From the NCBI GenBank assembly GCA_934675205.1, contig CAKUPQ010000002.1:1-64000 (forward strand): 64,000 nucleotides of DNA, in the 5' to 3' direction. The position numbers and the translations under genes are program-made. This document shows positions 45,479 to 56,900 of this stretch, one piece after another (the stretch's first letter is position 1; each line of letters opens with the position of its first letter). The DNA is from an uncultured Flavobacteriaceae bacterium (GTDB lineage Bacteria; Bacteroidota; Bacteroidia; Flavobacteriales; Flavobacteriaceae). The notes under the pieces were generated by a model, which saw only the letters and a program-made list of their open reading frames with translations, made no database searches and was not told where the DNA came from.

Positions 45479-45531
45479 CAAATTGTTAGAAATTGAACAC
45501 TATTATATAACTAAGATTAAAATTTTTAAAA

Positions 45532-46719
45532 ATGGCAAAAGAAACCTTTGATCGTTCGAAGCCGCACTTGAATATCGGTACTATCGGACACGTGGATCAC
45601 GGAAAAACAACTACGACAGCTGCTATTACTAAAGTATTGGCTGATGCAGGATTATCAGAAGCTCGTTCATTCGATTCAATTGACAACGCTCCTGAAGAAA
45701 AAGAAAGAGGTATTACTATTAATACATCGCACGTAGAGTATTCAACAGCAAACCGTCACTATGCACACGTTGACTGTCCGGGTCACGCGGATTATGTTAA
45801 GAACATGGTTACTGGTGCTGCTCAGATGGATGGTGCTATTCTTGTTGTTGCTGCAACAGACGGGCCAATGCCACAAACTCGTGAGCATATCCTTTTAGGA
45901 CGTCAGGTTGGTATTCCACGTATTGTTGTGTTTATGAACAAAGTGGATTTGGTTGATGATCCTGAATTGTTAGAACTTGTTGAGATGGAAATCAGAGATT
46001 TGTTGTCTTTCTATCAATATGACGGAGATAACTGTCCTGTAGTTCAAGGTTCAGCTCTTGGAGCTCTTAATGGAGAAAAACAATGGGTTGATAAATTGTT
46101 GGAACTTATGGCTGCGGTTGATGAATGGATTGAAGAGCCTGTTCGTGATAAAGAAAAACCATTCCTAATGCCTGTTGAAGATGTATTTACAATTACTGGT
46201 CGTGGAACTGTTGCAACAGGACGTATCGAAACAGGGGTTGCTAATACAGGTGATGCTGTTGAAATCATTGGTATGGGAGCTGATAAATTGACTTCTACAA
46301 TTACAGGAGTTGAGATGTTCCGTAAAATCCTTGATAGAGGAGAGGCTGGAGATAACGTAGGTCTATTGTTGAGAGGTATCGACAAGGCTGACATCCGTAG
46401 AGGTATGGTTATCGTAAAACCAGGTTCTGTTAAACCGCACGCTAAATTTAAGGCTGAGGTTTATATCCTTAAGAAAGAAGAAGGTGGACGTCATACTCCA
46501 TTCCATAACAACTATCGTCCACAGTTCTACGTTCGTACAACTGACGTAACAGGTACTATTACTTTGCCTGCAGGGGTTGAGATGGTTATGCCTGGAGATA
46601 ACTTGACAATCAATGTTGATTTGTTAAGCCCAATCGCTCTTTCTGTTGGACTTCGTTTCGCTATCCGTGAAGGAGGTAGAACAGTAGGTGCAGGACAGGT
46701 GACTGAAATTTTAGACTAA
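45532..46719 (+). CDS. tuf: Elongation factor Tu
   Basis: 395 residues. [17 protein letters not shown] (P loop), [21 protein letters not shown] (NKxD) and the three-domain EF-Tu layout with RGxVATGRIE and the C-terminal GQVTEILD end. It delivers aminoacyl-tRNA to the ribosome with GTP. Co-transcribed with the two upstream tRNAs and closed by a strong terminator. Codon use is biased as in highly expressed genes. Confidence 0.99.
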   Translation: MAKETFDRSKPHLNIGTIGHVDHGKTTTTAAITKVLADAGLSEARSFDSIDNAPEEKERGITINTSHVEYSTANRHYAHVDCPGHADYVKNMVTGAAQMDGAILVVAATDGPMPQTREHILLGRQVGIPRIVVFMNKVDLVDDPELLELVEMEIRDLLSFYQYDGDNCPVVQGSALGALNGEKQWVDKLLELMAAVDEWIEEPVRDKEKPFLMPVEDVFTITGRGTVATGRIETGVANTGDAVEIIGMGADKLTSTITGVEMFRKILDRGEAGDNVGLLLRGIDKADIRRGMVIVKPGSVKPHAKFKAEVYILKKEEGGRHTPFHNNYRPQFYVRTTDVTGTITLPAGVEMVMPGDNLTINVDLLSPIALSVGLRFAIREGGRTVGAGQVTEILD

Positions 46720-46738
46720 TTAACATTAGAATAAACCC

Positions 46739-46781
46739 AAAAGCTGACAAAAACTACTTCGGTAGTTTTTGTTGGCTTTTT
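46739..46781 (+). terminator. tuf terminator
   Basis: A 19-base stem (46739-46757 with 46762-46780) closed by a TTCG loop, with T-rich 3' arm. It separates tuf from tRNA-Trp, five bases ahead of that tRNA, so tRNA-Trp must come from read-through or from a promoter within tuf. Confidence 0.88.
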
Positions 46782-46785
46782 ACGA

Positions 46786-46856
46786 ACGGGTGTAGTTCAA
46801 GGGTAGAATAGCGGTCTCCAAAACCGTTGATGGGGGTTCGAATCCCTCCACCCGTG
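46786..46856 (+). tRNA. tRNA-Trp (CCA)
   Basis: 71 bases. Acceptor ACGGGTG pairs with CACCCGT; anticodon loop CTCCAAA gives CCA; T arm GGGGGTTCGAATCCCTC. CCA end not encoded. Eighteen bases separate it from secE. Confidence 0.95.
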
Positions 46857-46874
46857 CAAATAAAAGAAATTGAG

Positions 46875-47066
46875 ATGAGCGTAATAAACTATATAAAAGA
46901 TTCTTTTTACGAATTAAAAAATAATGTAACCTGGTCTTCGTGGGCTGAAGTGCAACGTTCGACCATTGTGGTTGCAATATTTTCTATATTATTTGCTTTG
47001 GCAACTTGGGGAGCAGATGAAATGCTGAAAAAAGTGATAATGACTTTCTTCTCTTGGATTAACTAA
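46875..47066 (+). CDS. secE: Preprotein translocase subunit SecE
   Basis: 63 residues from ATG 46875, one C-terminal helix and the conserved start YIKDSFYELKNNVTWSSWAEVQRSTIVV. An in-frame upstream ATG inside tRNA-Trp would add 16 residues and is rejected. SecE stabilises SecY in the inner-membrane channel. Confidence 0.95.
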   Translation: MSVINYIKDSFYELKNNVTWSSWAEVQRSTIVVAIFSILFALATWGADEMLKKVIMTFFSWIN

Positions 47067-47085
47067 AACTTGATAACTTGGTATA

Positions 47086-47637
47086 ATGACCGATAATAAT
47101 ACAAAAAAATGGTATGTTGTTAGGGCTGTAAGTGGTCAGGAGAACAAAGTTAAGGCTTACATCGAAACTGAAATAAATCGTTTAGGTATGTCGGACTATG
47201 TTTCGGAGGTTTTAGTTCCTACCGAAAAAGTAATTCAGGTAAGAGACGGAAAAAAAATCAGTAAAGAAAAAGTTTATTTTCCGGGTTATGTGATGATTGA
47301 GGCTAATCTTATCGGAGAAATCCCTCATATTATTAAGTCTATCTCGGGAGTAATAGGTTTTTTAGGCGAAGTTAAAGGGGGAGACCCTGTGCCTTTAAGA
47401 CAATCGGAAGTAAACAGAATGTTAGGGAAAGTCGATGAACTTACCGTTCAGGCAGATGTTCAGAATATTCCGTTTGTTTTGGGAGAAACAGTTAAGGTTA
47501 TTGATGGTCCTTTCAATGGTTTCAACGGAACTATAGAGAAAATCAATGAAGAAAAGCGTAAGCTTGAGGTGATGGTTAAGATTTTCGGAAGAAAAACACC
47601 ATTGGAATTGAGTTTTATGCAAGTTGAAAAAGTATAA
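47086..47637 (+). CDS. nusG: Transcription termination/antitermination protein NusG
   Basis: 183 residues. NGN domain from KKWYVVRAVSGQENKVKAYIE, with PGYVMIEANL, then a C-terminal KOW domain (VIDGPFNGFNGTIEKI). It binds RNA polymerase and links it with ribosome or Rho. Part of the conserved secE-nusG-rplK order. Confidence 0.97.
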   Translation: MTDNNTKKWYVVRAVSGQENKVKAYIETEINRLGMSDYVSEVLVPTEKVIQVRDGKKISKEKVYFPGYVMIEANLIGEIPHIIKSISGVIGFLGEVKGGDPVPLRQSEVNRMLGKVDELTVQADVQNIPFVLGETVKVIDGPFNGFNGTIEKINEEKRKLEVMVKIFGRKTPLELSFMQVEKV

Positions 47638-47658
47638 TTGTTACATTATTTATAACCC

Positions 47659-47682
47659 ACATCTTGCTTCCAATTGAGATGT
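47659..47682 (+). promoter_or_regulatory. Small hairpin in the rplK leader
   Basis: ACATCT (47659-47664) pairs with AGATGT (47677-47682), followed by AAATTTTTTT just before the rplK ATG. It may be the L1 autoregulation site known upstream of rplK-rplA in other bacteria or a weak attenuator; the L1-binding internal loop is not clearly visible. Confidence 0.35.
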
Positions 47683-47695
47683 AAATTTTTTTAAA

Positions 47696-48133
47696 ATGGC
47701 AAAAGAAGTTAGTAAAGTAGTTAAACTACAAGTTAAGGGAGGTGCTGCGAATCCATCGCCACCGGTTGGACCTGCTTTGGGAGCTGCCGGGGTTAATATT
47801 ATGGAGTTCTGTAAGCAGTTTAATGCGAGAACCCAAGATAAACCAGGCAAAACTTTACCGGTACAAATTACCGTGTACAAAGACAAATCGTTTGATTTTG
47901 TTATTAAAACTCCTCCAGCAGCAATCCAGTTGTTAGAGGCTGCTAAGATCAAATCTGGATCTGGAGAGCCAAATCGTAAAAAAGTAGCTAGTGTTACTTG
48001 GGATCAAATCAAAGCTATCGCAGAAGATAAGATGCCTGATTTGAATGCATTTACAACCGAGTCTGCAATGAGTATGATTGCAGGAACAGCTCGTTCGATG
48101 GGGATTACAGTAACAGGAACAGCTCCTTTTTAA
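47696..48133 (+). CDS. rplK: 50S ribosomal protein uL11
   Basis: 145 residues. [28 protein letters not shown] and the C-terminal rRNA-binding domain ending [11 protein letters not shown] are diagnostic. It forms the GTPase-associated centre with bL12 stalk. Confidence 0.98.
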   Translation: MAKEVSKVVKLQVKGGAANPSPPVGPALGAAGVNIMEFCKQFNARTQDKPGKTLPVQITVYKDKSFDFVIKTPPAAIQLLEAAKIKSGSGEPNRKKVASVTWDQIKAIAEDKMPDLNAFTTESAMSMIAGTARSMGITVTGTAPF

Positions 48134-48151
48134 TTTTTAAAGTAGAAAGAA

Positions 48152-48841
48152 ATGGCAAAATTGACGAAAAAACAAAAAGAAGCAGCTTCTAAAATTGACA
48201 AGAATAAACAATATTCTTTGAAAGAAGCAGCAGCTTTGTTAAAAGAAGTTGCTTATGCAAAATTTGACGAGTCTGTTGACATAGCTGTTCGTTTAGGAGT
48301 TGACCCGCGAAGAGCTAATCAAATGGTAAGAGGGGTGGTAACACTACCTCACGGAACAGGTAAAGATGTAAGAGTTCTTGCTCTTGTTACTCCGGATAAA
48401 GAAGCAGAAGCTAAAGCAGCCGGAGCAGACCACGTAGGATTAGATGATTATCTACAAAAAATTAAAGACGGTTGGACGGATATTGATGTGATCATCACTA
48501 TGCCTGCTGTTATGGGTAAATTAGGCCCGTTAGGACGTGTATTAGGACCTCGTGGTCTTATGCCAAACCCTAAAACAGGTACGGTTACTATGGACGTAGC
48601 GAAAGCAGTTCAGGAAGTAAAATCGGGTAAAATCGACTTTAAAGTAGATAAAACAGGTATTGTTCACGCAGGAATCGGAAAAGTTTCTTTTGAAGCCGAT
48701 AAAATTGCAGACAATGCTCAAGAGATTATCCAAACATTAATTAAACTAAAACCAACGGCTGCAAAAGGTACTTATATTAAGAGTATTCACTTGTCAAGTA
48801 CGATGAGTCCTGGAATAGCTTTGGATACTAAAGCAGTATAA
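48152..48841 (+). CDS. rplA: 50S ribosomal protein uL1
   Basis: 229 residues. [24 protein letters not shown] and [15 protein letters not shown] are family signatures. It binds 23S rRNA in the L1 stalk and usually represses its own operon. 18 bases after rplK. Confidence 0.98.
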   Translation: MAKLTKKQKEAASKIDKNKQYSLKEAAALLKEVAYAKFDESVDIAVRLGVDPRRANQMVRGVVTLPHGTGKDVRVLALVTPDKEAEAKAAGADHVGLDDYLQKIKDGWTDIDVIITMPAVMGKLGPLGRVLGPRGLMPNPKTGTVTMDVAKAVQEVKSGKIDFKVDKTGIVHAGIGKVSFEADKIADNAQEIIQTLIKLKPTAAKGTYIKSIHLSSTMSPGIALDTKAV

Positions 48842-48861
48842 TTTAGTTAAAAAATTTAATT

Positions 48862-49356
48862 ATGACTAGAGAAGAAAAATTAATCGCTATTCAGGATTTG
48901 ACTGCAAAGTTGGCTGATGCAAATATTTTTTATCTTGCTGATATTTCTGGGCTTAATGCTCAAACTACTTCAGATTTAAGAAGAGCTGCTTTTAAGGCGG
49001 GAATCAAATTGGAAGTTGTTAAGAATACGTTGCTTGAAAAAGCAATGGAGGCAGATAGTAAAGAATACGGAGAATTACCAGAAGTTCTTAAAGGTAATAC
49101 CGCTATTTTGATTGCAGATGTAGCTAACGGTCCGGCTAAAATCATTAAAGAATTCCGTAAAAAATCTGATAAACCTGTTCTTAAAGGTGCTTATATCAAC
49201 GAAGAAATCTATATTGGAGATAGCCAATTAGACGGACTTGTTGCTATCAAATCTAAAGAAGAGCTTATCGGAGAAATTATCGGATTATTACAATCTCCTG
49301 CTCAAAGAGTTATTTCAGCTCTTAAAAATCAATTCAAAGACGGAGACGAGGCATAG
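48862..49356 (+). CDS. rplJ: 50S ribosomal protein uL10
   Basis: 164 residues. ADISGLNAQTTSDLRRAAFKAGIKLEVVKNTLL is the rRNA-binding start; the C-terminal helix anchors bL12 dimers. 20 bases after rplA. Confidence 0.97.
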   Translation: MTREEKLIAIQDLTAKLADANIFYLADISGLNAQTTSDLRRAAFKAGIKLEVVKNTLLEKAMEADSKEYGELPEVLKGNTAILIADVANGPAKIIKEFRKKSDKPVLKGAYINEEIYIGDSQLDGLVAIKSKEELIGEIIGLLQSPAQRVISALKNQFKDGDEA

Positions 49357-49422
49357 TAGTATGTCAGCATAATTTGCGCACTTATTAAAACATATATTAA
49401 AAACTTAAAAACGCTAGAAAAA

Positions 49423-49794
49423 ATGGCAGATTTAAAACAATTCGCAGAACAATTAGTTAATTTAACAGTTAAAGAAGTTAACGAATTAGCTACAATTTTA
49501 AAAGATGAGTATGGTATCGAGCCTGCTGCTGCAGCTGTAGTAGTTTCAGGAGGTGGAGATGCTGGTGCTGCTGCTGAAGAGCAGTCAGAATTTACAGTAG
49601 TATTGAAAGATGCTGGAGCTTCTAAATTAGCAGTAGTTAAAGCTGTAAAAGAACTTACAGGTCTTGGACTTAAAGAAGCTAAAGACGTAGTTGATGGTGC
49701 TCCTGCAAACGTAAAAGAAGGAGTTTCTAAAGACGAAGCTGAAGGTCTTAAAAAGGCTTTAGAAGAAGCTGGAGCTGTAGTAGAGCTTAAATAA
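49423..49794 (+). CDS. rplL: 50S ribosomal protein bL12
   Basis: 123 residues. N-terminal dimerisation helix, Ala/Gly hinge, and C-terminal domain [36 protein letters not shown], the factor-binding part. Followed by a strong hairpin before rpoB. Confidence 0.98.
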   Translation: MADLKQFAEQLVNLTVKEVNELATILKDEYGIEPAAAAVVVSGGGDAGAAAEEQSEFTVVLKDAGASKLAVVKAVKELTGLGLKEAKDVVDGAPANVKEGVSKDEAEGLKKALEEAGAVVELK

Positions 49795-49816
49795 TTTATA
49801 CCGCTTTAAAGCGTAG

Positions 49817-49859
49817 GTTTAGCCCTTGAGAGTTGCTCTCAAGGGTCTAAACTTTTTTT
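49817..49859 (+). terminator. rplL-rpoB attenuator
   Basis: CCCTTGAGAG (49823-49832) pairs with CTCTCAAGGG (49836-49845), extended by GTTTAG with CTAAAC, then T7. Placed 22 bases after rplL, it should end most ribosomal transcripts and reduce flow into rpoBC. Confidence 0.88.
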
Positions 49860-50060
49860 CGTATAATAAAATTATATATCAGGTTTTATTATTTCAAATA
49901 GTTTATAATACGAAAAATTTTAATCAACACGAAGAAAAAAGAGAATTAACTGATATACTACTTTTCTTTTTAGAGATGTGTTGATTACAAAAAAAGTATT
50001 AGCTAAATCGTGTTTTTAACACAAAAAATTACTTTTTTTTAATAAAAATTTTATCTATAG
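49860..50060 (+). promoter_or_regulatory. Structured rpoB leader
   Basis: Two further inverted repeats fill the leader: CGTATAATAAA (49860-49870) with TTTATAATACG (about 49905-49915, one mismatch), and AATCAACAC (near 49921) with GTGTTGATT (near 49977), extended inward by A/G-rich and T/C-rich arms. I see no consensus promoter that I would defend; a TTACTTTTTTT stretch lies near the start. Confidence 0.5.
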
Positions 50061-53000
50061 ATGATAACAAATCAGACTGAAAGATTAAATTTTGCCTCGA
50101 CAAAAAATATTCCTGATTACCCGGACTTTTTGGATATTCAGGTTAAGTCATTCAAAGATTTTTTTCAATTAGAAACTAAATCTGACGAAAGAGGTAACGA
50201 AGGGTTGTATAATACCTTTATGGAAAACTTCCCTATTACGGATACCCGTAATCAATTTGTACTTGAATTTTTAGATTACTTTATCGATCCACCTCGATAC
50301 ACCATTGAGGAATGTATCGACAGAGGACTTACCTACAGTGTGCCTCTGAAAGCTCGTCTGAAACTATACTGTACAGACCCTGAACACGAAGATTTTGAAA
50401 CAATTGTTCAAGATGTTTATTTAGGAACTATTCCTTATATGACTCCGAGCGGAACTTTTGTAATCAATGGAGCAGAGCGAGTGGTTGTATCACAATTACA
50501 TCGTTCTCCGGGAGTGTTCTTCGGACAGTCTTTCCACGCAAACGGAACAAAATTGTATTCTGCAAGAGTTATTCCGTTCAAAGGGTCGTGGATTGAGTTC
50601 GCAACAGACATTAATAGTGTGATGTATGCGTACATTGACAGAAAGAAAAAACTTCCTGTAACAACCTTGTTCAGAGCTATCGGATTCGAAAGAGATAAAG
50701 ACATTCTTGAAATTTTCGATTTAGCAGAAGAAATCAAAGTTTCGAAAACAGGAATTAAAAAATATATCGGAAGACGTTTGGCCGCACGTGTGCTTAATAC
50801 GTGGCACGAGGATTTCGTGGACGAAGATACAGGAGAAGTAGTGTCTATCGAACGTAACGAAATCATATTAGACCGAGATATTACATTGGACAAAGATAAT
50901 GTTGAAGAAATTATCGAAGCTGATGTAAAAACGATTCTTTTACATAAAGAAGATAATAATCAGGCAGATTATACTATCATTCACAATACATTACAAAAAG
51001 ACCCTACCAACTCCGAAAAAGAAGCGGTAGAGCATATTTATCGTCAGCTGCGTAATGCTGAACCACCTGATGAGGAAACTGCTCGTGGTATTATCGACAA
51101 ATTGTTCTTCTCTGACCAAAGATATAATTTGGGAGAAGTAGGTCGTTACAGAATGAACAAAAAGTTAAACTTGAATATCCCTATGGATAAGCAGGTTTTG
51201 ACTAAAGAAGATATTATTACTATCGTTAAATACTTGATTGAGCTGATTAACTCAAAAGAGGAAATTGATGATATTGACCACTTGTCAAATCGTAGAGTAA
51301 GAACAGTAGGAGAACAACTTTCGGCTCAATTTGGAGTGGGATTGGCTCGTATGGCTCGTACAATCAGAGAACGTATGAACGTTCGTGATAACGAGGTGTT
51401 TACTCCGATTGATTTGATTAACGCAAAAACACTTTCTTCGGTAATTAATTCGTTTTTTGGAACGAATCAGTTATCTCAATTTATGGATCAAACCAATCCA
51501 TTGGCAGAGATTACGCACAAACGAAGATTATCGGCTTTAGGGCCAGGAGGACTTTCAAGAGAAAGAGCAGGGTTTGAGGTACGTGACGTTCACTATACGC
51601 ACTACGGAAGACTTTGTCCTATCGAAACTCCCGAAGGACCAAACATCGGACTTATTTCTTCACTTGGAGTGTATGCTAAAGTGAACGGAATGGGATTCAT
51701 CGAAACACCGTATCGTGAGGTAAAAGACGGAAAATTGAACCTGAAAGATGAACCTGTATATTTAAGTGCAGAGGAAGAAGAAGGTAAATTGATTGCTCAA
51801 GCAAATATCGAAGTTGATGCTAAAGGTAAAATTTTAGAGGAAAAAGTAATTGCAAAGCAAGATGCGGATTTCCCTGTTGTTGAACCGACAGAGCTTGATT
51901 ATGCAGACGTTGCTCCGAATCAGATTGCTTCGATTTCGGCATCGCTTATTCCGTTTTTGGAACACGATGATGCGAACCGTGCTTTGATGGGGTCGAATAT
52001 GATGCGTCAGGCTGTTCCATTATTAAGACCGGAAGCTCCGATTGTAGGTACAGGATTAGAAAGACAAGTTGCTTCGGATTCGAGAGTACTTATCAATGCA
52101 GAAAGAGATGGAGTTGTGGAGTATGTTGATGCGGATAAAATTACTATCAAATACGACAGAACAGAACAAGAAAGAGCGGTAAGTTTTGATACTGATGAAA
52201 AAACGTATCAACTGATTAAATTCAGAAAAACCAACCAAAGCACTTGTATTAACCTGAAACCAATCGTAAGAAAAGGCGATAGAGTTAAAAAAGGACAGGT
52301 TCTTTGTGAGGGATATGCTACTCAAGACGGAGAATTGGCATTGGGAAGAAACCTTAAAGTGGCATTTATGCCTTGGAAAGGATACAACTTTGAAGATGCG
52401 ATTGTAATTTCCGAAAAAGTGGTAAGAGATGATATTTTTACCTCTATTCACATTGATGATTATACGTTAGAAGTCCGTGATACTAAATTAGGAAACGAAG
52501 AACTTACCAATGATATTCCGAACGTTTCAGAAGAAGCTACTAAAGATTTGGACGAAAACGGTATGATTCGTATCGGAGCGGAAGTAAAACCGGGAGATAT
52601 TTTGATTGGTAAGATTACTCCAAAAGGAGAATCAGACCCGACTCCGGAAGAAAAACTGCTTCGTGCTATCTTCGGAGATAAAGCAGGAGATGTAAAAGAT
52701 GCTTCGCTTAAAGCTACTCCATCATTACACGGAGTGGTGTTAGACAAAAAAATCTTTACGAGAATCGTAAAAGATAAACGCAGACGTTCTAAAGATAAAG
52801 AGGACATTGAGAAGTTAGAAGCAGATTACAATGTGAAGTTTAACGAATTGAGAAACAAACTGATTGACAAGTTGTTTGCTATCGTAAACGGAAAAACTTC
52901 GCAAGGAGTAATGAACGATTTAGGAGAAGAAGTTTTACCGAAAGGAAAAAAATTCACACTAAAAATGCTTACTTCTGTTGAAGATTTTGCCCATTTGACT

Positions 53001-53873
53001 AAAGGAACTTGGACAGCCGATAAAGAAACCAACGATATGGTTACGGATTTGGTTCACAATTACAAAATCAAATTGAATGACCTTCAGGGAGCATTGCGTA
53101 GAGAAAAATTCACGATTACTGTTGGAGATGAACTTCCGTCAGGAATTTTGAAATTGGCTAAAGTTTACATTGCTAAAAAACGTAAACTCAAAGTAGGGGA
53201 TAAAATGGCAGGACGTCACGGAAACAAAGGTATTGTAGCTCGTATCGTTCGTCACGAAGATATGCCTTTCTTAGAAGACGGAACACCTGTTGATATTGTG
53301 TTGAATCCGCTTGGAGTACCTTCACGTATGAATATCGGACAGATTTACGAAACGGTTTTAGGTTGGGCTGGAATGAATTTAGGTAAAAAATTCGCTACTC
53401 CAATTTTTGACGGAGCATCTTTAGAGCAAATTAACGAGTTTACGGACGAGGCAGGAATCCCACGATTTGGTCATACCTATTTGTATGACGGAGGAACGGG
53501 AGAACGTTTCCACCAACCGGCAACTGTTGGAGTTATCTATATGTTGAAATTAGGACATATGGTTGATGACAAAATGCACGCACGTTCTATCGGACCATAC
53601 TCTTTGATTACGCAACAACCACTTGGAGGTAAGGCTCAATTCGGAGGACAGCGTTTCGGAGAAATGGAGGTTTGGGCTCTTGAGGCTTATGGAGCTTCAA
53701 GTACGTTAAGAGAAATCTTAACCGTGAAGTCTGATGATGTTATAGGTAGAGCTAAAACTTACGAGGCAATCGTTAAGGGAGAAACTATGCCTGAACCAGG
53801 ATTACCGGAATCATTCAATGTATTGATGCACGAACTTAAAGGTCTTGGATTAGATATTCGTTTAGAAGAATAA
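50061..53873 (+). CDS. rpoB: DNA-directed RNA polymerase subunit beta
   Basis: 1270 residues, standard for Bacteroidota. The rifampicin region [20 protein letters not shown] with [14 protein letters not shown], the [17 protein letters not shown] segment and C-terminal [24 protein letters not shown] are intact and show no change known to me for rifampicin resistance. Catalytic half of RNA polymerase with RpoC. Confidence 0.99.
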   Translation: MITNQTERLNFASTKNIPDYPDFLDIQVKSFKDFFQLETKSDERGNEGLYNTFMENFPITDTRNQFVLEFLDYFIDPPRYTIEECIDRGLTYSVPLKARLKLYCTDPEHEDFETIVQDVYLGTIPYMTPSGTFVINGAERVVVSQLHRSPGVFFGQSFHANGTKLYSARVIPFKGSWIEFATDINSVMYAYIDRKKKLPVTTLFRAIGFERDKDILEIFDLAEEIKVSKTGIKKYIGRRLAARVLNTWHEDFVDEDTGEVVSIERNEIILDRDITLDKDNVEEIIEADVKTILLHKEDNNQADYTIIHNTLQKDPTNSEKEAVEHIYRQLRNAEPPDEETARGIIDKLFFSDQRYNLGEVGRYRMNKKLNLNIPMDKQVLTKEDIITIVKYLIELINSKEEIDDIDHLSNRRVRTVGEQLSAQFGVGLARMARTIRERMNVRDNEVFTPIDLINAKTLSSVINSFFGTNQLSQFMDQTNPLAEITHKRRLSALGPGGLSRERAGFEVRDVHYTHYGRLCPIETPEGPNIGLISSLGVYAKVNGMGFIETPYREVKDGKLNLKDEPVYLSAEEEEGKLIAQANIEVDAKGKILEEKVIAKQDADFPVVEPTELDYADVAPNQIASISASLIPFLEHDDANRALMGSNMMRQAVPLLRPEAPIVGTGLERQVASDSRVLINAERDGVVEYVDADKITIKYDRTEQERAVSFDTDEKTYQLIKFRKTNQSTCINLKPIVRKGDRVKKGQVLCEGYATQDGELALGRNLKVAFMPWKGYNFEDAIVISEKVVRDDIFTSIHIDDYTLEVRDTKLGNEELTNDIPNVSEEATKDLDENGMIRIGAEVKPGDILIGKITPKGESDPTPEEKLLRAIFGDKAGDVKDASLKATPSLHGVVLDKKIFTRIVKDKRRRSKDKEDIEKLEADYNVKFNELRNKLIDKLFAIVNGKTSQGVMNDLGEEVLPKGKKFTLKMLTSVEDFAHLTKGTWTADKETNDMVTDLVHNYKIKLNDLQGALRREKFTITVGDELPSGILKLAKVYIAKKRKLKVGDKMAGRHGNKGIVARIVRHEDMPFLEDGTPVDIVLNPLGVPSRMNIGQIYETVLGWAGMNLGKKFATPIFDGASLEQINEFTDEAGIPRFGHTYLYDGGTGERFHQPATVGVIYMLKLGHMVDDKMHARSIGPYSLITQQPLGGKAQFGGQRFGEMEVWALEAYGASSTLREILTVKSDDVIGRAKTYEAIVKGETMPEPGLPESFNVLMHELKGLGLDIRLEE

Positions 53874-53886
53874 TTTATAGTTTAAG

Positions 53887-53945
53887 GTTTAAAGTTTAAG
53901 GTTTCAAGTTCTAACCTTAAACTTTAAACATCTTAAACCTTAAAC
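53887..53945. repeat. Inverted repeat between rpoB and rpoC
   Basis: GTTTAAAGTTTAAGGTT (53887-53903) and its exact complement (53913-53929) enclose nine bases; TTAAACCTTAAAC follows as a further unit to 53945. It fills nearly all of the 82-base gap. Related TTAAACTTTAAACC units lie before accC (26310-26346) and the enoyl-CoA hydratase gene (8329-8346). Confidence 0.85.
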
Positions 53946-53955
53946 AAAAGTTAAT

Positions 53956-56900
53956 ATGACAACAAACAGAAATAAAGATAAAAACAACACGATTAAGAGA
54001 TTTAATCAAATTTCTATCGGATTGGCTTCTCCGGAGTCTATTTTGGCTGAATCCAAAGGGGAAGTTCTAAAACCTGAAACGATTAACTATCGTACGCACA
54101 AACCCGAAAGAGACGGTTTGTTTTGTGAACGAATCTTTGGGCCTGTAAAAGACTACGAGTGTGCTTGTGGAAAATATAAAAGAATTCGCTACAAAGGAAT
54201 CGTTTGTGATAGATGTGGTGTTGAGGTTACGGAGAAAAAAGTACGTAGAGATAGAGTAGGACACATTAATTTGGTTGTGCCTATTGCTCATATATGGTAT
54301 TTCCGCTCGCTTCCTAACAAAATCGGATATTTGCTTGGACTTCCGTCCAAAAAATTGGATATGATTATTTACTACGAAAGATATGTAGTAATTCAGCCTG
54401 GTATTGCAAAGAATGTCGATGGAGAAACACTTAACAAATTAGACTTTTTGACAGAGGAAGAATATTTAGCTATTTTGGATACGCTTCCTATGGAAAATCA
54501 ATACCTTGATGATACAGACCCGAATAAATTCATTGCTAAAATGGGTGCGGAATGTATTATGGATTTATTGGCAAGAACTGATTTGGACGAACTTTCGTAC
54601 GAATTGCGTCACGCAGCCAACAACGAAACTTCTAAACAACGTAAAACAGAGGCTTTAAAGCGTTTGAATGTTGTGGAGTCGTTTAGAGAGGCAAATAAAA
54701 ATAGAGAAAATCTTCCTGAATGGATGATTTTGAAAGTAATTCCGGTTATTCCACCTGAATTGCGTCCGCTTGTTCCGCTTGACGGAGGACGTTTTGCTAC
54801 TTCGGATTTGAATGATTTGTATCGTAGAGTAATTATCCGTAACAACCGTCTAAAAAGATTGATGGAGATTAAAGCTCCTGAAGTTATTTTGCGTAACGAA
54901 AAACGTATGTTACAAGAATCGGTTGATTCGCTTTTCGACAACACTCGTAAGGCATCAGCTGTTAAAACGGAATCAAACAGACCACTTAAATCACTTTCTG
55001 ATTCATTAAAAGGAAAACAAGGGCGTTTCCGTCAAAACTTGTTAGGTAAACGTGTGGATTATTCGGCTCGTTCGGTAATTGTCGTTGGACCTGAAATGAA
55101 ATTGTACGAATGTGGTCTTCCAAAAGATATGGCTGCGGAACTTTACAAACCGTTTGTTATCCGTAAGTTAATCGAAAGAGGGATCGTAAAAACCGTTAAG
55201 TCGGCTAAAAAGATTATTGATAAAAAAGAACCGGTTGTATGGGATATCCTTGAAAACGTAATCAAAGGACACCCTGTACTCTTAAACCGTGCTCCTACGC
55301 TTCACAGATTGGGTATTCAGGCTTTCCAACCGAAACTTATCGAAGGAAAAGCGATTCAGTTGCACCCGCTTGTGTGTACGGCTTTTAACGCGGATTTCGA
55401 TGGTGACCAGATGGCTGTTCACTTGCCACTTGGACCAGAGGCTATTTTGGAGGCTCAACTATTGATGTTGGCTTCTCACAATATCCTAAACCCTGCCAAT
55501 GGAGCTCCAATTACCGTACCTTCACAGGATATGGTGCTCGGACTGTACTATATGACCAAAGAAAGAAAATCAACCGAAACCCACAAGATTTTGGGAGAGG
55601 GACTTACTTTTTATTCGGCAGAAGAGGTTAATATTGCTTTGAACGAGGGAAGATTAGAACTTAATGCTCCGGTTAAAATCAGAACTAAAGATTTTAACGA
55701 AAACGGAGAATTGGTATATAAAATTATCCCTACCACAGCAGGTAGAGTGTTGTTTAATGAGGTAGTACCGGAAGCAGCAGGATATATCAACGAAGTATTG
55801 ACTAAAAAATCACTTCGTGATATTATCGGAAAAATTTTGGCTGTAACCGATGTGCCAACAACTTCTGCATTCCTTGATGATATTAAGGATATGGGATATA
55901 AGTTTGCCTTCAAAGGAGGATTGTCTTTCAGTTTGGGAGATATTATCATTCCTGAAAAGAAAGAAGATTTGATTGCTGATGCAAACCAGCAGGTTGAAGG
56001 TATTACGATGAACTATAATATGGGTCTTATTACCAACAACGAAAGATACAATCAGGTAATTGACGTTTGGACTTCGACCAACGCATTGCTAACGGAATTA
56101 GCGATGAAGAACATCAGAGAAGACCAACAAGGATTCAACTCGGTATATATGATGTTGGATTCGGGAGCAAGGGGTTCTAAAGAACAGATTCGTCAGCTTA
56201 CCGGTATGCGTGGATTGATGGCAAAACCTAAAAAATCGACTGCAGGAGGTGGAGAGATTATCGAAAACCCGATTTTGTCTAACTTTAAGGAAGGACTTTC
56301 GATTTTGGAATACTTTATTTCTACCCACGGAGCTCGTAAAGGTCTTGCGGATACGGCACTTAAAACAGCCGATGCAGGATATTTGACCAGAAGACTTCAC
56401 GATGTGGCACAAGACGTTATCGTTAACGAAGAAGATTGTGGAACATTGAGAGGAGTAGAAGTTGCGGCTCTTAAAAAGAATGAGGAGATTGTTGAAAGTC
56501 TTGGAGAAAGAGTAGTAGGTCGTGTAGCTCTTAACGATGTTATCAATCCGCTTACTTCGGAAGTTATTGTTCCGGCAGGAGAGCAGATTGTTGAGGCACA
56601 TCTGAAAGCTATTGCAGAATCACCACTTGAAAAAATAGAAGTTCGTTCGGCACTTACTTGCGAATCTCAGAAAGGAATTTGTGCTAAATGTTACGGAAGA
56701 AATTTGGCTAACGGAAAAATGGCTCAAAAAGGGGAGGCTGTCGGAGTAGTTGCGGCTCAATCAATTGGAGAGCCGGGAACACAGCTTACACTTCGTACGT
56801 TCCACGTAGGAGGGGTTGCAGGTGGAATTTCCGAGGAGTCAAGTATCGTAACCAAGTTTGCAGGTCGTCTTGAAATGGAAGAGTTGAGAACCGTAAAAGG

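Noticed and set aside
45271..45489. Open frames spanning the tRNA-Tyr/tRNA-Thr region on both strands
   Set aside because: They overlap two clear tRNAs and are chance frames of structural RNA.
46827..46874. Longer SecE starting inside tRNA-Trp
   Set aside because: The extra residues read through the tRNA and are not SecE-like; ATG 46875 begins the conserved sequence.
50435..50893. 152-codon minus-strand frame within rpoB
   Set aside because: Antisense shadow of a highly conserved gene.
53887..53945. CRISPR-like array between rpoB and rpoC
   Set aside because: Units are short, in inverted order and without unique spacers; no cas genes in the window. No CRISPR array was seen anywhere.
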